From Lutjanus erythropterus (Eukaryota; Chordata; Actinopteri; Lutjaniformes; Lutjanidae): a stretch of 64,000 bases of DNA. The notes under the pieces were generated by a model, which was given only the letters and a program-made list of their open reading frames with translations, was not told where the DNA came from and made no database searches. The position numbers and the translations under genes are program-made. This document shows, piece after piece, positions 57,401 to 64,000 of this stretch. The stretch's first letter is position 1; the number at the start of each line of letters is the position of its first letter. The DNA lies in contig CM034613.1 in the NCBI GenBank assembly GCA_020091685.1, forward strand, positions 21,736,801-21,800,800. Direction: 5' to 3'.

Positions 57401-60400
57401 ATCTGTCACTCAGTGTCACCAATACTACAGCAAAGAAGAAAAATGGCTTCGTATCTCCGCAGATGCAGCTTTCTCTCCTTCACACGTTAATTCTGTCTGA
57501 TCTTCCTGGCAACCAAACGTGTTTAAATGTTCTACCTGCTCTTTTTATTGCTTTTTTTAAACCGTCGGTGTGCCCATTACCACTGCAGTGACTTATTACT
57601 TAATACTCATCACTGCCATTTTAATTAATTTAACAAAACACAAATTATTTAAGTGTGTCAACATTAACTGACATCACCCAGCAGGTAATTTCAAAGGGTA
57701 ATCATCGGAGAGAAGTCAGCTGAAAACATTGGCACAGAAAATACTGTATGAGTAAAAGAAAAAAAAAAAGAAACGTTCTGCAGATAGTGACGTGATTATA
57801 CTAATTCTGACCAGAAAAGCACATTTTTGAAAACAGTGCAAGCAAAAATAAATGGCAGCTGCTTACTGTAGCTGAAGTGGCCAGAGTCTGCATCACATTT
57901 TGTTATATTTTTTTTGCTCCAGAATTGAAGACTGCAGCTGTCGTTTTGTGACTGAACGATAAAGCCGGTTAGACCCAACCAGAGCAGAGAGTGATAATTA
58001 AAGCCTCCAAGCATTAATATGCAGATGAAAACTCTCAAGTCTGAGAAAATAGGCGCATCCTGGTGGCCTAGTGGTTAAGACGCAGACCATATTATCGCAA
58101 TGTCCCCAGTTTGCTTCTGACTGGAACCTTGGTCACATGTCTTTATACATGTCTATATACGTAAATGACAAAAATATCCATAAAAGTTAACAAATAATCT
58201 TTAAAAAGTTAGAAAATACCTCTTAACATGCATAATACATAATATTAAAGCCCATTCCTGCCAATGCGATGAATAGAACTATCCCATAAGTCATTATAAT
58301 GAGATTAATTATTATTTAGTATTTTAAAAAATAATGACATGGTATCTCAAACAATGAGAATTTCTTGTTGTTTTGAGATGTCATTATTTTGATATATTTA
58401 CACAATAATTTGAGAAGATTTCTCATTATTTTGATACAGTAAGTTAACATTTTGAGAAGGTTTTGTAATGTTTTGATGCAGTATAGTCTTTTGTAAGTTC
58501 TCCAACTTTATGCAAGTGCAATACTGCCTGTGTGCTCTTACCTTGTTTCGTGGGAAGTGAATACAGATCGGTGTCGCTCTGTGGTGTCTTCTTCTTCTGG
58601 AACACTGTAAACACACAGCAGCTTACAGTCAGGATCAGAAATACTTTATCGATCTCTGGAGGGAAACTGGTCACATTACAGACGCTCAGATTCAAGAACA
58701 GAAAATACACACTGTAAAAAAACTCAATCTCAGTTTAATCTCTTAAGTTTTGAAATAAACTGATCAAAGTTTTGCAAACCTATACTCTTAAGTTAAGATG
58801 ATTATTTTTCCTCAAATATTTGAGGTTTAGACGCCCCTAAAATTCTGCATTTCAAAAATTGTTTACAAAGACTATTCACTTTCACTTCAATAAATTTGCT
58901 CAACAGTTTTTGAAATGTAATTTTTGTGGGGTTTCTAAAACTAAAAGACTCAACTTTATGTAAAGAAGAGAAGAAAATCATCTCAACAAGACATTATTAG
59001 TTGGTAAAACTTTTTCAAAGCTTAGCAGTTTGAATTGGGTTTAAAAACTCAATAAATATATTGAAGTAAGTTGCCTTGAAATCTGAAGCATGTATGAGAT
59101 ATGAAAAAAAAAAAGAAAATAATAAGTATGTAAAAAGTATGCACATTATTCTACAACATGTAGAATATAATATATATGATATTTTGTAGCATGATGCACT
59201 TTTTTGTACATATTCTAACATTTCTTATGTTGTTATTTTCTATTTTATAAGAGTAAATAACAAAAGTGCATCGTGATACAATATATAATGGTGTAAATAA
59301 TGCTGCATGTATTGAACTGCTGAGATGTTGCATAGAATTATTGTAAAGTCAGTCAGCAGGACACAGTTGAAATATGAATAGTGATTAAATCATATTATAT
59401 ATCAGAATATAAAACCTCAATAAGCATTATCATTCCTAATGACTTTTTCTGTAATTCTTTTCTCATTGAAAACATTGCAAGGCTTCTGCAAATCATTAAT
59501 ATTTTGTACTCCTGCATTTTAACAATTCTTCCACAAGATGGCGCCATACCATAAACTTAAACAACATTAACTGTGGAGATCTAAATGTGAACAGCAGGAA
59601 AAAAAAACATTCTATTAATGTTTCGGACAAATACTAGTATAATTGAATGTAAATATCTGTGAAATAACAAGTACCCTGAATGTTATTCTAGAGTTTAAAT
59701 CCGTGTTTTCTCTCAGAGTAAGACACACACACACACACGCACACACACACACACACACTCTCAGTTCTGGATTGAATTAGACGGCCCTGAATGATGCTTT
59801 TGGTTTAGTAGCGAGCGCTCAGAATGAAAGGCTACACTGTTTAGCTGTCAGAGGCGGTGGAGCTGCGGCTGTGTGACCAACGCTGGATTAGAATTCAACA
59901 TCCACACCCTGCGAGATAATCCCACCTCTGACTACTTCCTCCATGACAGCGTCTCTCTCTCTCTCTCTCTCTCTCTTTTCCACTTCATGTTCAAACACAG
60001 CCTCTCTTTTCTACAGACCGAGCTCCGTGGCTTTATTCAGACAGAAACTGTGAGTGGAGGATCTGTCACATGACTGCAGCTTTTGGAGTGTGTACATCGC
60101 TCTCCATGTAGTTTACCCGCCCTGTAATTCCACTCTGTAGGATTGAGTTTCATTCACATTTTGCACCATTCCAGTCTCGTTGAGCTCGAGACGTTTGCCG
60201 GCTGCTAACAAAAGAAAAACTCCTCATTATTTCCACTTGTGCGCTGGTCTCCAATAACTGGCTCCTCGCCTAATCCTCCAACCAAGCCTCATCTCTCCTC
60301 TCACATCTCTCACTGCGGCAGTGGGAGTGAGGAGCAAAATGTGATCCTTGTGTGGTTTGAAGCTCCGCTGTCTCAATAGATGGAAACCTCAAAATCCCTC

Positions 60401-62953
60401 TCCTTTCTCTCTCGTGCGCTCTGGGGACAAGGACGATGGAAAACATGTGTAATGACTTATTCTGGCTGACTTGGCCTTGGTCTGGCCAAAGATTGGTTGC
60501 AGATGGCAGCCCCGGTAGTTCCCTCGCTGTTACAGAGGGGATGGTTGGGATGCAGGGAGTTCAGTGGTGCACTCAGTTTCTGTTTTGCTTTGTAAGTCCC
60601 ACCGGACAGAGAGTTGCCTCACTGGATATAAGCGAGCTCAATAAAAAGCTGCATAATGAGGAGAGGGTGCCTGTTGCACAGATAAAACCAAATTTGTGTT
60701 TTTTAGTGAGTAATATTATCTGTGGGAATAACAATTAATCGCGGTTGCATGCGTGTATATTTGCACTTGCAAGATGAAACAGAGAAGTCGCAGCCGTTTT
60801 AATGATTTATAAGCCTTAATAATACCAGTCACTTTTGGATGTTTCATCTTCATGAAATATTCACGCGGCTGAAATTGAACAGTTAGGCACTGTGGGCTCT
60901 CGATGCAGGCAAATGGCTCTTTTCTCTCCCCTCGCTTTTGTTTGTGTTGCAGCGTCGAGCGACCATGTTCTTGTGGTTTTACGGGACCAAAACAAAACTG
61001 CATCGCAAAAAAGCCTCTCCGCTTTATTCAGCAGCACTCCACTGACAATGGCGATGCACATTCCAGGCACTTCCTCCCTCCCACATGATCTCCCAAACTC
61101 CCCTTCACATACTGAGCATAACTCACTGTTTTTACTCCAAAATCTGCTCCATCGTATATATGATTTTTTAAATTTTTTTGGAAGAAAAAGGGGGCAAAAG
61201 ATACCCTCACCGACCCTCCAAGTCTGGATATAACTTTTTCCTGCACAAAACCATTGAGGGTCAAGTTTATTTTACTGAAGTTTGACAGGAAAACAAACAT
61301 TAAGCGAATGGCGACCAGTTCTCAAACGTAAAAATCATTCGATTCGATAATGACTGAATTTTCATTTTTGGGTGAACTGTCCCTTTAACACAGCTTAACA
61401 CATCCTTCCTTAACTGTGACACTTGTGTTGTCCATTTTTCCGATGACTTCTCACTTTGTTGACAGCACATTACTTCCTTTGGTGTGTCATATTGTCCTGC
61501 CTCCATCTGTTGTCAGTGACTTTTTTTTTTTTTCCACAGTACGTCTTTTGTGTTTCTGGTTCTTCTGTAAAGCTCGCATTAGAAATCAAACCTCAGCAGC
61601 TAGCCAGTCAAAAGTGTTGAACTACTGTAATAGTTGCAAAGGAATCCAGATGTTTGTGGAAGGTTGCGTTGGTGAACGCTCGCGGTATGGAGACTTATTT
61701 TTTATTTTTTATGGCCACAGAGTAACTTTTTGCAGCCACGGGCCATAGAGCCATGGTTTATGTCGAACACTGACAAGTTATGAATGATTCCCTCCTGTTA
61801 AATCCTTTCCGGCAGCAAGCAGAGATTTAAACATGGGGGTGAAAGCCATCCCTGATGGTTTATCCCGTTTAATGAAAAATCTTTTTTTTCATCATTTTCA
61901 AGAATTGCATCAAATTAGATAAACTAGCAATAATATGCTCTTTATTAGACAGTATTAGACCCTATGTTAGACTTAATTAGAGGGTAATTAAGGACATATT
62001 ACAACCAATGCCTACTTCTTTGATAAACTCACCTTATGGCCTACAGTATCACATTAAGTCTGTGCAATCACTCATACACTCAGGTTCAAATCATGCTTTT
62101 AAATGGGGTAGTAGCAAATATGTGATTTCACTTTAGTTTACAGTAAAGTTCTGTTGAAATGTGTCGTCAATTACCCTCTAATAAAGTCTAATAAAGGGTT
62201 TAATGCTGTCTAAAAGAACATATTATTTCTAGCTTTTGTCTAATTTTATACAAAAGTATGGCTTGTTATGTCTTATAAGTGTACTGTAAAATAAAATGTG
62301 ACCAAAAAAAGTAGCAAAACTGTCCAAACATACAGTAAAATCTTAAGGTTTTCTTCTTGATATAATTTGCTGAGCACATGTCTGCAGTATTTGTACATGT
62401 GTATTTGCTAATAAAGTTTACCTTTAGCGATGTAAGGGGTTCTGTCCTCCTTCACCTGGGTGCTCTCAGGCCGAGGTGTGGGTGCTGGTGGGCGGTTGGC
62501 AATAGCCACTGCTTTTGTCGAGTTCAGGATGGTGTCATATTCGTCATTCACCCCCAGTGGTGCGTAGATGTCCTCCTCCTCCTCTCCGTCCTCCCTTTCT
62601 TGCTCTTTCTGTGCATCAGTGGTGGAGGGAGTCCCTAATGCACAAAAGTGTTTACTGTACTACCGCCTGAGTGTCACGATAAAGTAATGCACGCTGTTTT
62701 TGCTACTGTCATTTCACAGCTAATCGGAAGCAACGCTCCATGGTGTGTGCCCATCAGCGAGGGGAAAATATTCAGTGGTCGGAAATGAACAGCAACCCAG
62801 CATAATGATGTGCTGGAAAAAAAAAAAAAACAATTCCATTACCGGCTTTCCTTTGTCCTCCTTCCACTTCCCATCAGTCCTTCACTCACCTGCGGTGCAC
62901 ATCATTTCGTACACGCTGGCATCGCCATTGTCCTCGCCCGAGCTGAACATATT
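54389..62953 (-). CDS. bank1: bank1, B-cell scaffold protein with ankyrin repeats (3' part, seven exons)
   Basis: Seven minus-strand exons (62,953-62,890; 62,634-62,422; 58,604-58,542; 57,117-56,933; 55,157-55,094; 54,619-54,549; 54,421-54,389) join with consistent phases into 693 nt, 231 codons including TGA. The product matches the C-terminal third of vertebrate BANK1: an acidic EEEEDIY stretch, EYDTIL, the segment ANRPPAPTPRP followed by TPYIAKVF, a helical LAELQQRVKAGSISVDGTLE segment and EKLSQLR. BANK1 is a cytoplasmic adaptor that links B-cell receptor kinases (LYN) to IP3 receptors and PI3K. The paralogue PIK3AP1 has PPVPVPRPE..EPYIFKVF instead, a poorer match. The DBB and ankyrin exons lie beyond position 64,000. 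Confidence 0.87.
54549..54619 (-). CDS. bank1: bank1 exon F (probable)
   Basis: 71 nt between CTCCAGGTGTTACAG and CAT|GTAAGTTT, a near-perfect donor. The required phase (1 to 0) is met. With the split codon it reads VNESWRGSQAMESDFYSKPL then KGQH. DFYSKPL is loosely like KFYNVHFSNKLP near the C terminus of human BANK1. The similarity alone is weak; the splice signals and phase carry the call. Confidence 0.6.
55094..55157 (-). CDS. bank1: bank1 internal exon E
   Basis: 64 nt, acceptor CTTTGCCTCCGCAG, donor TACG|GTAAAT, phase 0 to phase 1. It encodes EKLSQLRASVTNTREDDDSV then Y, aligned with EKLRQLRDCI..EEENVY in human BANK1. The tyrosine codon is followed directly by the splice junction. Confidence 0.87.
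55605..55810. mobile_element. Near-perfect hairpin MITE in a bank1 intron
   Basis: Left arm 55,605-55,688 and right arm 55,727-55,810 are 84 nt inverted repeats with one mismatch (83/84) around a 38 nt loop. The arm begins GTTTCTCAACCCTGGTCCTC and includes GCATGTTTTAGATGTTTC and GCTCCAACACACCTGAT, a common teleost palindromic MITE. The very high arm identity suggests a young insertion or ongoing arm correction. Transcribed with bank1 it would fold into a long dsRNA hairpin. Confidence 0.9.
55811..56932. other. bank1 intron D-E remainder, with repeat copy 2
   Basis: 56,130-56,275 is the second copy of the unnamed repeat at 44,205 (TATGTCTTATAAGAAATAAA, TGAGATTC, AGAGGTTTCTCTTTGAC). The open frames of 114 and 117 codons on opposite strands here (55,830-56,174 and 56,204-56,557) are in AT-rich intron and repeat sequence and are not genes. 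Confidence 0.5.
56933..57117 (-). CDS. bank1: bank1 internal exon D (helical segment)
   Basis: 185 nt, acceptor CCATTGCAG, donor CAGCAG|GTAGGCC, phase 1 to phase 0. It encodes HGREHRTSSAYDTFVPNQ, then IQQLAELQQRVKAGSISVDG and ERFSNCQRVQKGMDAVQQ. This aligns along its full length with the BANK1 segment that contains LLQEKVKNGKMSMDEALEKF. The segment is predicted helical and is also conserved in PIK3AP1, so it is family-wide. Confidence 0.93.
58052..58145 (+). mobile_element. tRNA-derived SINE fragment in a bank1 intron
   Basis: Box A-like TGGTGGCCTAGTGGTTAAGA (58,061-58,080) and a weak box B-like stretch near 58,109-58,121, then ACTGGAACCTTGGTCACATG. This is the layout of the SINE at 32,416 (..CCAGCCCAGGACCTTAGTCGCATG..). 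The tail is different or lost. Antisense to bank1. Confidence 0.6.
58146..58541. other. bank1 intron C-D, remainder
   Basis: AT-rich, with a repeated phrase around TCTCATTATTTTGA (58,332-58,470, TTTTGAGA and ATTTTGATA recurring), possibly an eroded repeat. No exon. Confidence 0.35.
58542..58604 (-). CDS. bank1: bank1 internal exon C
   Basis: 63 nt, acceptor GTGTTTACAG, donor CAAG|GTAAGAG, phase 1 to phase 1. With the split codon it reads VFQKKKTPQSDTDLYSLP then TKQ, aligned with VFQQKTARRQSDDD of human BANK1. Intron sizes are 1.4 kb on the 3' side and 3.8 kb on the 5' side. Confidence 0.87.
58632..58990. mobile_element. Short LINE-tail-like piece and CACTGTAA-family repeat
   Basis: 58,632-58,680 (CAGGATCAGAAATACTTTAT then CGATCTCTGGAGGGAAA) resembles the common ACTTTATTGATCCC..GGGGAAA end of fish retroelements. 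From 58,710, CACTGTAAAAAAACTCAATC starts a CACTGTAA-family block with CAACTTTATG and related AT-rich words. Confidence 0.45.
58991..59720. other. bank1 intron B-C, AT-rich part
   Basis: Very AT-rich intron sequence with no exon. A CTCF-like word is annotated at 59,531. Confidence 0.4.
59531..59544 (+). promoter_or_regulatory. Possible CTCF site in a bank1 intron
   Basis: CCACAAGATGGCGC matches CCASYAGRKGGCRS at 13 of 14 positions (A for Y at position 5). The CpG-containing core stands out in a strongly AT-rich intron. Opposite orientation to the words at 24,896 and 52,446. Confidence 0.33.
59722..59758. repeat. (AC)n microsatellite
   Basis: AC run with one GC interruption, intronic in bank1. 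Confidence 0.9.
59951..59974. repeat. (TC)12 microsatellite
   Basis: Pure TC run, intronic in bank1. Confidence 0.9.
60560..60960. promoter_or_regulatory. Candidate intronic enhancer of bank1
   Basis: Repeat-free block with AGCTCAATAAAAAGCTGCAT (60,635), AATAACAATTAATCGCGGTT (60,727), TTATAAGCCTTAATAATACC (60,808) and TCATGAAATATTCACGCGGC (60,851). It stands out from the AT-rich intron around it. No splice-bounded coding frame. Texture-based call. Confidence 0.3.
61250..61388 (-). mobile_element. TTAAAGGGACAGTTCACCC-ended repeat, short fragment
   Basis: Reads TTTTGGGTGAACTGTCCCTTTAA at its right end, the reverse of the start seen at 50,817. Only the terminal part is recognisable. Confidence 0.5.
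61905..62303. mobile_element. GGTCACAC-ended MITE, left-truncated, in a bank1 intron
   Basis: Right end GTACTGTAAAATAAAATGTG followed by ACC (62,281-62,303). Interior words CTCTTTATTAGACAGTATTA and TAATTAGAGGGTAATTAAGG match 26,825-27,250 and 45,583-46,473. The left terminus is not found. Confidence 0.7.
62422..62634 (-). CDS. bank1: bank1 internal exon B (acidic / proline-rich exon)
   Basis: 213 nt, acceptor TGCATTAG, donor AAAG|GTAAAC, phase 1 to phase 1. It encodes an acidic run (EREDGEEEED), IYAPL, EYDTIL, then ANRPPAPTPRPE and RTPYIAK. The order and spacing match human BANK1 (acidic run, EYDMIL, INRPPAPTPRP, TTPYIAQ). The proline-rich piece is a candidate SH3 ligand (PxxP). Three tyrosines lie in signalling-type contexts. 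This exon gives the strongest evidence for the gene name. Confidence 0.93.
62890..62953 (-). CDS. bank1: bank1 internal exon A (YxxM exon)
   Basis: Acceptor TGTTATTGCAG and donor GCAG|GTGAGT bound a 64 nt exon starting in phase 0 and ending in phase 1. It encodes NMFSSGEDNGDASVYEMM then CTA. VYEMM is a YxxM motif, the consensus for the p85 subunit SH2 domains of PI3K when phosphorylated. It resembles the GEEADAVYESM segment of PIK3AP1, so the motif fits the family. This is the most 5' exon I can support. Confidence 0.75.
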
Positions 62954-64000
62954 CTGCAATAACAGAGCAAGAAGAGACGGGTTTCAGGCCTCTTCCAAAT
63001 CACAAAGAAACAGCTCAATAGAAGCAATTTAAAATTCAAGGCGAGAAATGTCTAATCTGTTATGTTGAAGCCGGGCATTTGCTGTGCAAGAGGGGACTTT
63101 TTTTTTGTTTCAGTTCTCATGCATATTTGACAAATCTTGATACAATGCTGGCTTTTGATTTTGGTAAGAATGTGAATCTCTCCTTGGCTGACTCGCTGCA
63201 TCCTTCCCGTCACTTCCTCATTTTCTCACCTGTATCCTCCTTCCAAGCAGAGATGGCACAAATACATCAGAAACCATCTTGTTACAAATTATAAATACTT
63301 GCTCACAAAATGTATTTTATTGCTGGTATGGAAAATGTATAAATCAATATACAAGAAATTTATAATCTGGAACTACAAAAATACATCCTGTGCAAACTGA
63401 TATTATAACATTAAAGTAGATAATCAGGATATTTTGGAGGTGGTTTCAGCTCGTCCTCACCATAAAAACGGCCATATAGGACGTCTGTGCGAGCAGATTA
63501 TTTGTTTATTGTTAGGTGGTGACCTCTAGTGGCCATAGTAATTAAGATGGGAGCAGTATAAAGGGAAGGAGTCGTCAAACACAGGACCTTCATCTCTGTA
63601 AAACCAAAAGTCAACACTGACTTCAGTTTTAAGTTACTTAAGTTATGTTTGTAAGTAACATCAGGGGGTATTAGGTAAAAGTCTGGAGGTGTCTTAGGCC
63701 CCTTAAACCACCTTAAAAACTTGTGGTTACAAGACTTTCTTAAAAATCCATGGGCTAAAATCAGAAAGAATGGTTAATTCATGAGTGTCTCAAGGACTTG
63801 GATTATTCAGTGATCTTACTGAGCATCTGTGAAAATGATTCACAAAGAGAGTAGCCAACTTGTGTCAACAAATGGTGTACAGACTGTTGAAAAATGAGGC
63901 AAAGCTAGCCCCAGCAGTGCTGTAAAACCAAGGAAGCGGGAGGACACTAAAAGACCAGACCGACCCGGCCACAGCCGGTCCACCCAGCTGTTGTCTGGCA
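62954..64000. other. bank1 intron upstream of exon A; no exon supported
   Basis: The minus strand was read for the expected ankyrin and DBB exons without success. One donor-like AGGATACAG|GTGAG near 63,229 lacks a fitting frame. A CTCF-like word lies at 63,519. The remainder is AT-rich. Confidence 0.45.
63519..63532 (-). promoter_or_regulatory. Possible CTCF site
   Basis: The minus strand reads CCACTAGAGGTCAC, 13 of 14 positions of CCASYAGRKGGCRS (T for G at position 11). Intronic or 5' flank of the visible bank1 exons. Confidence 0.27.

Noticed and set aside
54389..62953. PIK3AP1 (BCAP) instead of BANK1
   Set aside because: The family is shared, and exon A is PIK3AP1-like, but exon B matches BANK1 better (EYDxIL, NRPPAPTPRP, TPYIA-VF).
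63229..63290. Possible further bank1 exon ending GGATACAG|GTGAG
   Set aside because: No acceptable acceptor, and no frame giving ankyrin or DBB-like sequence in the phase required by exon A.

Overview
The window is vertebrate nuclear DNA, almost certainly from a ray-finned (teleost, probably percomorph) fish. Coding sequence is sparse and split by GT-AG introns, there are no operons, and the intergenic DNA is full of microsatellites and of short non-autonomous transposons that I recognise as teleost families (hAT-type MITEs, fold-back elements, tRNA-derived SINEs, an RTE-type LINE tail, an L1-like fragment). I see no prokaryotic, viral or CRISPR content.

Layout. (1) About 1-4,145 looks like the 3' end and long 3' UTR of a plus-strand gene whose coding part lies left of the window; I cannot name it. 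(2) About 4,150-54,380 is a 50 kb gene-poor interval with no exon I can support. It alternates between transposon-derived blocks and unique, AT-motif-rich blocks that read like conserved non-coding regulatory DNA (candidates near 5.7, 9.0, 11.8, 14.2, 20.7, 23.2, 24.7, 26.3, 32.8, 34.6, 35.1, 36.6, 38.4-39.9, 46.8 and 51.5 kb). Conservation itself cannot be tested here. (3) 54,389-62,953, minus strand, holds the last seven recognisable coding exons of one gene, bank1 (B-cell scaffold protein with ankyrin repeats; BANK1/BCAP adaptor family). Its 5' exons (DBB/TIR-like domain, ankyrin repeats) lie beyond position 64,000.

The bank1 exons join in one continuous reading frame of 231 codons including the stop, with consistent splice phases. 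The encoded C-terminal half has a YxxM motif, an acidic stretch followed by two closely spaced YxxL/I motifs, a proline-rich PxxP segment and a helical segment, as expected of a tyrosine-phosphorylated adaptor in B-cell receptor and PI3K signalling. The gene to the left, if the 3' UTR call is right, is convergent with bank1.

The most interesting non-genic objects are: an 888 bp hAT-type element with an exact 8 bp target duplication that carries a perfect TCTCGCGAGA palindrome; an 891 bp MITE with the target duplication AAATCACC; a terminal-inverted-repeat element made internally of many GGTTC...GAACC words (14.6-16.2 kb and 33.2-33.6 kb); a locally amplified cluster of fold-back units (6.8-8.1 and 9.3-11.0 kb); a 26 bp minisatellite with a GCTAACGTTAGC core (41.1-41.4 kb); and a 206 bp hairpin with 83/84 matching arm positions inside a bank1 intron. 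I found no convincing new biological system; the observations are listed with how each could be tested.
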